A stretch of 64,000 nucleotides of DNA, taken from NCBI GenBank assembly GCA_002448235.1, contig DIXF01000015.1, positions 35,611 to 99,610 on the forward strand, in the 5' to 3' direction. Shown one piece after another: positions 9,145 through 16,172 of the stretch. The notes below the pieces were generated by a model, which saw nothing but the letters and a program-made list of their open reading frames with translations, did no database searches and had not been told where the DNA came from. The stretch's first letter is position 1. Every line of letters begins with the position of its first letter. Made by a program: the position numbers and the translations under genes. This DNA comes from Syntrophaceae bacterium UBA6087 (lineage in GTDB: Bacteria > Desulfobacterota > Desulfomonilia > UBA1062).

Positions 9145-9642
9145 CTAGAGATCGTAGAGGGTCGTATCCACCTGCGGCTTCGGCTTCTTCGCGGCTGAGG
9201 CCGACTTCTGCTCGAAGAGGAATGGGTCCTCGCCCTCCAGCAGATCGCCCATCTCCTGCTCGATCCTGTCCGGGTCTTCGCCCCGCTCCATGCGGCTCAA
9301 TGCCTCCTCCATGCCGGAGCCCATCTTCAAGCCGGTTGCCTCGGAGAGCTTTCGCATGAGACGGGCCGCCTGCCGCGGGTCGTCATCATTGATCTTGTCC
9401 GCCTCGGAGGCCAGCATGGCAAAAGCCTTCTCCATCTTCGATTCGTCGATGGGCGGCATGCCGTCTTCTCCGCCCTCTTCGCCTTTATTTTTCCCGGTAA
9501 TGGCGGCAAACAGAGAAACCTTGCGCTTCAAAGCCGCATCCTTGCACTTCGGGCAGTTCGGGACCTTCTCGGTATTCACCGACTTGGAGAAAAAGTTATA
9601 GATCGTATTGCAGTTCCGGCAATAAAATTCATAGATCGGCAT
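9145..9642 (-). CDS. FmdB-type zinc-ribbon protein
   Basis: A 165-aa protein that begins MPIYEFYCRNC. It has the four cysteines of the FmdB/CxxC_CxxC zinc ribbon (C8, C11, C30, C33), followed by an acidic, helical C-terminal extension (about 60-140: DESKMEKAF, DDPRQAARLMRKLS, RMERGEDPDRIEQEM). FmdB-like proteins are proposed regulatory or metal-binding proteins; the function is not established. ATG 9642 is chosen because the ribbon begins there and AGAGGATG precedes it. Probably co-transcribed with the downstream WbqC-like gene. Confidence 0.85.
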   Translation of the reverse strand: MPIYEFYCRNCNTIYNFFSKSVNTEKVPNCPKCKDAALKRKVSLFAAITGKNKGEEGGEDGMPPIDESKMEKAFAMLASEADKINDDDPRQAARLMRKLSEATGLKMGSGMEEALSRMERGEDPDRIEQEMGDLLEGEDPFLFEQKSASAAKKPKPQVDTTLYDL

Positions 9643-9720
9643 GACACATCCTCTTTTACGCTTTCTGGGCATATATATGGTCAAAACGGCACACGAAATC
9701 AAGAGGGTATTTCATGAGGA

Positions 9721-9761
9721 AAAAGATCGCGGTACGATGGCGATCAGCCGATCGCGATCTT
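9721..9761 (-). terminator. Likely terminator of the AOR/SCP2/Fe-ADH operon
   Basis: On the minus strand, AAGATCGCG...CGCGATCTT forms a 9-bp stem with a long loop and is followed by a run of T. It lies about 60 bases past the stop of the last SCP2 gene (9823) and just before the FmdB gene. Confidence 0.5.
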
Positions 9762-9822
9762 CGGTTTGACGAACTGTACAGCCGCTCTTAAGTGAAGTGC
9801 ATGCCCGAACTGCACCAGGGAC

Positions 9823-10251
9823 CTACATGACCGACATGATCTTGGTCAGCTTGGTGAGTTTGACGGGGTGGGAGAGCATGCCCTCCACCTTGAGCTCACC
9901 GCTCAAGAGCTGCTTCAGCACGGTCATGCCGGCCTCATCGAAATAGTAGGGGAGCCCGAATTTGATGCTGATGGAGTTAAGCCCGATGATCTTGTCCGAA
10001 TCGGTCCTGATGATGAGATCGGGCTTTCCCACGATGCCCTGCTCGATCGTGGCCCTGCCTCCCTTGAAAAGGATCGTCACCGTGGCATCGATATCTTTGA
10101 GGTCTATTGCCACGATACTGTACAGGCTTTGAAACGTCTTGAGCTTGGCGGGGTTCTGCTTGAGGTTCGATTCAAGCAGTTCGCCCAGAACATAGGAAAA
10201 TGGGACTTCTCCTGCGTTATTCTCAACCATGTCGCACATAGCGTATTCCAT
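9823..10251 (-). CDS. SCP2 sterol-carrier domain protein (short type)
   Basis: A 142-aa protein that consists of one SCP2-like lipid-binding domain: VTILFKGGRATIEQG, then PDLIIRTDSDKIIGL and a closing LSGELKVEGML. SCP2 domains hold fatty acyl chains or acyl-CoA in a hydrophobic tunnel. ATG 10251 is preferred because AAGGAG lies six bases upstream. It is the last gene of an operon with AOR, a longer SCP2 and Fe-ADH, so it probably carries a hydrophobic substrate for them (inference). It resembles the short SCP2 at 47857-48219, in the other AOR cluster. Confidence 0.85.
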   Translation of the reverse strand: MEYAMCDMVENNAGEVPFSYVLGELLESNLKQNPAKLKTFQSLYSIVAIDLKDIDATVTILFKGGRATIEQGIVGKPDLIIRTDSDKIIGLNSISIKFGLPYYFDEAGMTVLKQLLSGELKVEGMLSHPVKLTKLTKIMSVM

Positions 10252-10317
10252 ATCGTACTCCTTGAAAAAACCGGCAGGGGCGGTCATGAGAGCCTTGTAC
10301 CCCTGCCTTTGGGGTTA

Positions 10318-11487
10318 TTAAAACGTCTTCTGAAAGATGCCGAGCACCTCGGAAGCGTCCATAACGAGTCTCGGGTTGTTTACGATCGACCCGTCCGAAA
10401 GGCTCATATCCGCAGCCTTTTCGATGTCCGCGAGCTTTACGCTGAACTCGGAAAGCTTCTGGGGATGAGCTATCTTCCGGGTAAATTCCCGTATGCCCCG
10501 GATTGCGGCCTTTGCAGCATCCATGTCGTCCATGCCCTTCTCGCGCATTCCGATCGCTTCAGCGACCATGGCATATCCGTCCGCCGAATCCTCAAGGTTG
10601 AACTCCATGCACTCGGCCAGGAGGATGCCGTTGGCGATGCCGTGCGGGACATGGGCTACCGCCCCGATGGAGTGGGCCATGGCATGCACGATGCCGACCA
10701 TGGCATTCCCGAATGCCCAGCCGGCGATAGTGGCCGCTATCTGGACCTGGCCCCGCGCATGGAGGTTCGAGCCGTCCTGCACGCAGACCGGGAGGTACCT
10801 GTACAGCAACCGTATTGCGTGGAGCGCCAGTGCGTCCGTTATGGGCTCACGCGGGATGGAATGGATGGCCTCCACCGCATGGGTCATGGCGTCCATGCCG
10901 GTGCTTGCCGTGAGAAGAGGCGGAAGCTTTTCCGTCATCTTGGGATCGAGAATCGCGAGCCTGGGGATATTGTTGTTTTCCACCAGAAGGCGCTTCTGCC
11001 CCATTTCCTTATCCATGATCACCGCTGCGTTCGTCACCTCGCTTCCGGTGCCCGCAGTGGTCGGGATCACGATATGAGGGATCTGGGGCCGGCTCAGGAG
11101 CTGCACGCCGTTATAATCCCGCAGCGTACCTCCCTCGGTGATAAGGATGCACATGCCCTTGGCGGTATCGATCACGCTTCCGCCGCCTACGCTGATCACG
11201 ATATCGGCGCCGCCCTTTCTGGCAAATTCTGCCGCGGCATTGACCACCTCGACGCCCGTATCCTGGGGAATGTCGCTGAAGACACCCGCACACTTACTTC
11301 CCAGTGTTTTCACAACAGGGTCGACGAGCCCTGCCTTGATGATGCCCTTGTCGGTCACCACCACGGCTTTTGTGCCCCCGAGGGAGGCCATCTCCATCTC
11401 GACGTCCCTGGCCGACCCTACCCCGAAGACGATCTTGGTCGGGCCGAAGTAATTGAACGATAAGTCCTGATCGTATCCCATACGCAT
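10318..11487 (-). CDS. Iron-containing alcohol dehydrogenase
   Basis: A 389-aa group III (iron-dependent) alcohol dehydrogenase, NAD(P)-linked, that interconverts alcohol and aldehyde. Motifs: GGGSVIDTAKG (dinucleotide binding) near 98; PTTAGTGSE near 143; metal ligands in the DAMTHAVEA region (D and H near 200) and in HAMAHSIGA and HVPHGIAN (histidines near 270 and 284). The start ATG at 11487 overlaps the stop of the upstream SCP2 gene (TGATG), which shows translational coupling. Beside an AOR it suggests an alcohol, aldehyde, acid route. Substrate chain length is unknown, but the two SCP2 partners hint at hydrophobic alcohols. Confidence 0.93.
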   Translation of the reverse strand: MRMGYDQDLSFNYFGPTKIVFGVGSARDVEMEMASLGGTKAVVVTDKGIIKAGLVDPVVKTLGSKCAGVFSDIPQDTGVEVVNAAAEFARKGGADIVISVGGGSVIDTAKGMCILITEGGTLRDYNGVQLLSRPQIPHIVIPTTAGTGSEVTNAAVIMDKEMGQKRLLVENNNIPRLAILDPKMTEKLPPLLTASTGMDAMTHAVEAIHSIPREPITDALALHAIRLLYRYLPVCVQDGSNLHARGQVQIAATIAGWAFGNAMVGIVHAMAHSIGAVAHVPHGIANGILLAECMEFNLEDSADGYAMVAEAIGMREKGMDDMDAAKAAIRGIREFTRKIAHPQKLSEFSVKLADIEKAADMSLSDGSIVNNPRLVMDASEVLGIFQKTF

Positions 11488-11918
11488 CAACCCTGCTTCA
11501 CTTCATCCGGCCACTCGGTATCCACCGTGCCCAGGATATCGATGACCTTGTTGACCGTCTTGATGTTTCTGACCACATAGGGAAGATCGCCCTTCATCTT
11601 GAGCTTGCCCTGGAGCAGCCCCTTGGTGGCATCGAGCTCCTTGAACGCAATCTGCTTCCAGCGCATGTAGTCTCCGGTCATGACAAACTTGGCGCTTTCG
11701 GCCTTTTCTTTGTTGCAGATGGCGAATTCGCCCACGTCGCCGTGCCAGTAATCCATGTAGACATACACAGGATCGGGCACATTCTTCGAAGGATCCGGGT
11801 TGCAGATCAGGGCCACGCTTCCTTCCCAGTTTTTTGCAATCCCCTTGTATTCCGGATCGGCCTGGATAGCAGCCTTATATGCATCCATCCATTCCTGTGT
11901 CAGTGCGCGCTTACCCAT
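11487..11918 (-). CDS. SCP2-like domain protein (long type)
   Basis: A 143-aa SCP2-fold protein: QEWMDAYKAAIQADPEYKGIAKNW at the N terminus (shown here as QEWMDAYK and KNWEGSVALI), a central VYVYMDYWHGDV strand pair, and LLQGKLKMKGDL near the C terminus, which is typical of the second half of SCP2. AGGAGGTAACGAT gives a strong ribosome site. It lies between the AOR and Fe-ADH genes and overlaps the latter by one base. It is clearly similar to the protein at 48247-48669 in the second AOR cluster. Likely a carrier of a lipid or acyl substrate; the ligand is unknown. Confidence 0.82.
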   Translation of the reverse strand: MGKRALTQEWMDAYKAAIQADPEYKGIAKNWEGSVALICNPDPSKNVPDPVYVYMDYWHGDVGEFAICNKEKAESAKFVMTGDYMRWKQIAFKELDATKGLLQGKLKMKGDLPYVVRNIKTVNKVIDILGTVDTEWPDEVKQG

Positions 11919-11942
11919 ATCGTTACCTCCTGATTAATATTT

Positions 11943-13802
11943 TTATTGATAGAGCCTGTCGTTGAGCTCATGAAGACCGAGATCTACAAGCTTTTCCTGC
12001 CTGGGGAATCCCCGCTCGTCGAGCCCCCTGATGGCATAGTATTCGCTGATAAGCAGGTTCACGTCGGGTATGGAACCTGCCGCGCCGCCATCTTCGAGGG
12101 CCGTCATGATCCGCTTGGGCAGGACATCGTCTTTCTTCGATACCCCGAGAAGGTTATTGAAACCGCGTTTGAGGGTCCAGTCGCGCATGCCCGACCGGAG
12201 CAGCTCATCAAACCCGAAACCGGACCCGGTGACGGCGTTGAAAGCGGCAAGAAGCGTCTCGGGCTTTATGGAATACGCCACGTAGTGGCAGATAGCCAGC
12301 GAGTTGGCCAGGATGCCGTAGTTCTCGGAATTGAAGACCAGGGCCGCCTTGCCCTCGCTGGTGGTCCCCTGGTAGTCGTCCTTCATGTCGAAGAGCTCCG
12401 GCCAGGAGGCCATCCCCTGCTCGGTTGCCAGGGTAAAGTGCTGGAGATGGCACGCGCCGCGATTGGACATCATGTAGGCCAGCCCCATGCCATGGAAGCC
12501 TCTGGGATCGTGCATGGGGGCTTCGAGACCCTTGACGTGCACCACTGCATCGATGGCGTCGCCGCCGATCTGTGTTGCAGCCTTCACCGCACCTTCTGCC
12601 AGGATATCTCCGAACCCTTCCCTGAACGCGATCTTTTTTACGAGGGCGATCACTGCATCCATGTTTCCCCAGGTGAGCTCCAGGCCGTCGAGCTGTTCCT
12701 TCGTGACCCGGCCCTTTTCATAGAGCTCCATGGCAAGGGCAATGGCGGAGCCGCAGCTGATGGTGTCCATGCCGTAGCGGTTGCAGAGCTCGTTGGCCTT
12801 TATCACGGCCGAAAGGTCTCCGTTCATCAGCATGGTTCCGAACACGGCGCAGGTCTCGTATTCCGGGCCGGGGCCTTCATCGGACCGATAGGCTCCGTCG
12901 TCGACCTTTACCACCCTCTTGCAGGCGATGGGACAGTTGGCACAGGCATGCGCCTTGGTCAGATACTTTTCGCGCATGGTGGGGCCGCTCAGGTTGTTCG
13001 AGAGATCGTACGCACCGCCCGAGGTCCAGTTTTTCACCGGGACATCCCCGGTGACCATGCCGAGGTCCATATTCGCATCCGAGCCCATCAGATGAAGCCC
13101 TTCGGCAAGGGCCGATTCCTTGATCTCCTGCATGGCTGCCTTCTGGGCCGACTTGAACTTTTCCTCATCGAACTTCTCGACCTTGCCTGTGCCTCTTACC
13201 TGGATCGCCTTGAGGTTCTTGGATCCCATGACGGCACCGAGCCCTGCCCTGCCGCTGAAATGGCCCTTGTCATTGCCGATGGCGGCTATCCGTACGAGGT
13301 TTTCACCGGCCGGGCCGATGACCAGAACCTTTAATGATTTTTCCTTGCTCTTGAGGATATCGGTCGCCTCGTAGACGTCCTTGCCCCACAGGTGAGATGC
13401 ATCGAGCAGCTCGGCATGAGAATCCCCCACCGAGAGGTAGACGGGCGAGTCCGCCTTGCCCTCGATAACGATCCCGTCATACCCGGCCCTCTTGAGATCG
13501 GGGCCGAAGGTGCCACCGCAGGCCGATTCCGCCCAGATGCCCGTCTGGGGTGATTTTGCACAGATGGAAAACCGGGACGTACCCGGGAAACCGCTTCCCA
13601 CCATGGGCCCTGCCATGATCATAAGCGGGTTTTCCGGAGAGAGGGGATCGACTGTCAGGGGATAGCGATCGAGAAAAATCTTTGCGGCAAGACAGCTCCC
13701 GCCGATATATTTCTTCAGATCTTCGGAACCGATTGTGAAGTCCCTGCATTCCTTTCGAGAAAGATTGACCAGTAAAAATTTCCCGGCATATCCTCCGGCC
13801 AT
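11943..13802 (-). CDS. aor: Aldehyde:ferredoxin oxidoreductase (tungsten/pterin), AOR 1
   Basis: A 619-aa AOR-family enzyme that oxidises aldehydes to acids (or reduces acids) with ferredoxin, using a tungsto- or molybdo-bis-pterin and a [4Fe-4S] cluster. Seen: GKFLLVNLS N terminus, YIGGSCLAAK, PGTSRFSICAKSPQTG (pterin binding), GYDGIVIEG, GRAGLGAVMGSKNLKAI, and cluster ligands CANCPIAC near 285-293 with a later Cys near NSLAICHY. The length is normal for the family. ATG 13802 follows GGAGG; an upstream TTG at 13808 is less likely. It is the first gene of an operon with two SCP2 proteins and an Fe-ADH, divergent from an acyl-CoA dehydrogenase. The aldehyde is probably hydrophobic (inference from the SCP2 partners). 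Confidence 0.93.
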   Translation of the reverse strand: MAGGYAGKFLLVNLSRKECRDFTIGSEDLKKYIGGSCLAAKIFLDRYPLTVDPLSPENPLMIMAGPMVGSGFPGTSRFSICAKSPQTGIWAESACGGTFGPDLKRAGYDGIVIEGKADSPVYLSVGDSHAELLDASHLWGKDVYEATDILKSKEKSLKVLVIGPAGENLVRIAAIGNDKGHFSGRAGLGAVMGSKNLKAIQVRGTGKVEKFDEEKFKSAQKAAMQEIKESALAEGLHLMGSDANMDLGMVTGDVPVKNWTSGGAYDLSNNLSGPTMREKYLTKAHACANCPIACKRVVKVDDGAYRSDEGPGPEYETCAVFGTMLMNGDLSAVIKANELCNRYGMDTISCGSAIALAMELYEKGRVTKEQLDGLELTWGNMDAVIALVKKIAFREGFGDILAEGAVKAATQIGGDAIDAVVHVKGLEAPMHDPRGFHGMGLAYMMSNRGACHLQHFTLATEQGMASWPELFDMKDDYQGTTSEGKAALVFNSENYGILANSLAICHYVAYSIKPETLLAAFNAVTGSGFGFDELLRSGMRDWTLKRGFNNLLGVSKKDDVLPKRIMTALEDGGAAGSIPDVNLLISEYYAIRGLDERGFPRQEKLVDLGLHELNDRLYQ

Positions 13803-14079
13803 TGACAACCTCCTTTTATACAGAACAATTCGATAGTAATGTAACGGGTACAGGGGGGTTCTTCAATCGAGAGGGAACTGAATCTTTTGTAACAGGCGTC
13901 TGCATATGCTTGTACGATAATATATTATATTTTTATAAACAGAATTCAAAGAACGAGGAAATTACAGGAAGGAAAGAACCCTCGCAGGCATTTTTCATAC
14001 TTAAGTAGGATGAGAAAACTACAGTCTTCCTGAATAATATATTTTTTAAGGATACCAGCGTAAAAGAGAGGAGATGCAG
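13803..14079. promoter_or_regulatory. Divergent promoter region between AOR operon and acyl-CoA dehydrogenase
   Basis: 277 A/T-rich bases with no gene. It includes a very A/T-rich core (taatatattatatttttataa, around 13918-13938) and, at 13991-14014, a TTTTTCATACTTAAGTAGGATGAG-like element (first 10 bases TTTTTCATAC). A similar element occurs upstream of the acyl-CoA synthetase at 26940-26960. Promoter identity is inferred from position. Confidence 0.45.
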
Positions 14080-15942
14080 ATGGCCAACCTTATTTTGGAT
14101 GAAAGAGACCAGAAATTCGTATTGTTCGAAATGCTCGGGGCTGAGAAGCTTTGCGATGCTCCCAAGTATGCAGAATTTTCTCAGGATATGTTCGAGATGA
14201 TCTTAAGCGAAGCTCAGAAATTCGCTGTCGAAGAAGTGCTGCCAACCCTGGCGGAGTCGGACAAGGTCGGCTGCAAACTCATAGACGGCCAGGTCCATGT
14301 CCCGGAGTGTTTCCAGCGGACGTACAAGCTTTTCTGCGAGGCCGGCTGGAACTGCATGTCGTTCCCTCCCGAACATGGCGGTCAGGGGCTGCCCTTCCTC
14401 ATAAGGGTGGCTGCGCACGAGTGGTTCACGCACAACTTTTCCTTCGTTTCCTACCCGGGCCTGGGCGAGGGGGCTGCGCATCTCATCGAATCCTACGGCA
14501 CCGCCGGACAGAAGGATAAATTCCTCCCCGACATGATGACCGGCAAATGGGGCGGCACCATGTGCCTGACCGAGCCCGGTGCCGGCACCGACGTCGGCAA
14601 CTTAAGCACCCGGGCGATCCGGCAGCCCGACGGCACGTTCCTCATCAAGGGCACAAAGATGTTCATCACCGGCGGCGACCACGACCTGGCCGAGAACATC
14701 ATCCATCCCGTGCTCGCGCGCATTGAGGGCGATCCGGCCGGCACCAAGGGCATATCGATCTTCCTCGTGCCTAAGTTCCTCATCAACGAAGACGGCAGCC
14801 TCGGTGCCCGCAACGATTTCGAGATCGCCAAGATCGAGGAGAAGATGGGCATCCACGGCAGCGCCACCTGCGTCATCAACTTCGGCGACAACGGCGCATG
14901 CAAAGCCGAGCTTCTGGGGCAGGAGCGCGAGGGCATGAAGATCATGTTCCAGATGATGAACGAGGCTCGTATCTCCACGGGACTGCAGGGCCTGTGCAGT
15001 GCGAGCATCGCGTATCTGCACGCGCTGCAGTATGCCAAGGAGCGGGTTCAGGGCGCATCGCTGATGAATTTCGGCAACGCGGAAGCCCCGCGCGTAAACA
15101 TCATCGAGCACCCCGATGTGCGCCGCAACCTCTTGTGGATGAAAGCCAACGTCGACAGCCTGCGTGCCCTCATGTATTACGCGACCATCTGCGGCGACAG
15201 GGCAATGGCCGCCTCGGACGATGCCGAGCTGGATAAATGGATGGGCATTTTCGAGGTGCTCACGCCGATCTGCAAGGCCTACACGACGGATATCGGGTTC
15301 AGAGTCACCGAGACAGCCATGCAGGTGTACGGCGGATACGGCTATTGCAGCGAATACCCCATAGAACAGTTCATGCGGGATGAGAAGATCGCCAGCATCT
15401 ATGAAGGAACCAACGGTATCCAGTCCCTTGACCTCGTGGGGAGAAAGCTCGGCATGAAAAAAGGGACATACTTCATGCATATGCTGGGAGAAATGAACTC
15501 CACGGTTGCCAAGGCCAAGGGGAACCAGGCCGTCAAGGACCTTGCCGACGACGTCCAGGCAGGCATCACTGCCCTGACCGATATGAGCCTCTTCTTTGCA
15601 TCCTGCGCCAAGGCCGGGAAGTTCCTCATTCCCGTTGGAAACGCGTATCCGTTCCTCATGATGATGGGCAAGATCATCTCTGCATGGATGCTGCTCTGGC
15701 AGGCCGACATCGCATCGTCCAAGCTGGCATCGCTGTGCTCGGAAAAAGGCGCGGATGCAGCCGATCAGGCCGCGTTGACGAACCTGGCAAAGGAGAGCAG
15801 AGAGATCGCCTTCTATGACGGCAAGGTCAAAGCCGCACGATACTTCATCAAAAACGTGCTTCCGGAGATCGAGGGAACGATCAGGGCGATCAAGAGCGAA
15901 GACCTCTCCATCGTCCATATCTCGCAGGAGAGTTTTGCCTAG
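14080..15942 (+). CDS. Acyl-CoA dehydrogenase, long (DmdC-like) type
   Basis: A 620-aa flavoprotein of the long acyl-CoA dehydrogenase group that carries an extra C-terminal helical domain (as in DmdC and similar enzymes). Motifs: LTEPGAGTD near 165 (FAD/substrate contact), GTKMFITGGDHD, GYGYCSEYPIEQFMRDEKIASIYEGTNGIQ (shown in parts), with catalytic Glu in IYEGT near 445; the extension follows from about 460. It introduces the 2,3 double bond and passes electrons to ETF. ATG 14080 is chosen because GAGAGGAG sits six bases upstream; an ATG at 14074 overlaps that site. It is transcribed alone and ends in a strong terminator. Confidence 0.93.
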   Translation: MANLILDERDQKFVLFEMLGAEKLCDAPKYAEFSQDMFEMILSEAQKFAVEEVLPTLAESDKVGCKLIDGQVHVPECFQRTYKLFCEAGWNCMSFPPEHGGQGLPFLIRVAAHEWFTHNFSFVSYPGLGEGAAHLIESYGTAGQKDKFLPDMMTGKWGGTMCLTEPGAGTDVGNLSTRAIRQPDGTFLIKGTKMFITGGDHDLAENIIHPVLARIEGDPAGTKGISIFLVPKFLINEDGSLGARNDFEIAKIEEKMGIHGSATCVINFGDNGACKAELLGQEREGMKIMFQMMNEARISTGLQGLCSASIAYLHALQYAKERVQGASLMNFGNAEAPRVNIIEHPDVRRNLLWMKANVDSLRALMYYATICGDRAMAASDDAELDKWMGIFEVLTPICKAYTTDIGFRVTETAMQVYGGYGYCSEYPIEQFMRDEKIASIYEGTNGIQSLDLVGRKLGMKKGTYFMHMLGEMNSTVAKAKGNQAVKDLADDVQAGITALTDMSLFFASCAKAGKFLIPVGNAYPFLMMMGKIISAWMLLWQADIASSKLASLCSEKGADAADQAALTNLAKESREIAFYDGKVKAARYFIKNVLPEIEGTIRAIKSEDLSIVHISQESFA

Positions 15943-15985
15943 GCGTAAAAATTCAGCCCTGCAGGTAAACCGGTAAATACCCGGT

Positions 15986-16029
15986 AAAGGCTGCTCCTTC
16001 TCTCACCGGGAGAAGGGGCAGCCTTTTTT
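15986..16029 (+). terminator. Strong intrinsic terminator
   Basis: AAAGGCTGCTCCTTCTC (15986-16002) pairs with GAGAAGGGGCAGCCTTT (16010-16026) with a single wobble, 7-base loop, followed directly by T residues. It lies 43 bases after the stop of the acyl-CoA dehydrogenase. Confidence 0.9.
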
Positions 16030-16172
16030 ATTTGCCTTATGAGGAAAACACTTCCCTTCAGTTCAAACCTTCTCCCTCGGTTTCTCCGGCGAATATCCAC
16101 GCGTGTGTATAAATAAACAATGTTATATGATATATACTCGGGAAATATTTCCGCCCGGTGGAGTGTGGTTTT

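Noticed and set aside
9868..11463. A 531-codon plus-strand open frame opposite the SCP2 and Fe-ADH genes
   Set aside because: It is a shadow: low-complexity His/Asp/Arg-rich translation, no ribosome site, and the opposite strand holds clear enzyme motifs. Similar long antisense frames at 1858-2793, 11946-13334, 14602-15918, 43267-44889 and 53154-54581 were rejected for the same reasons.
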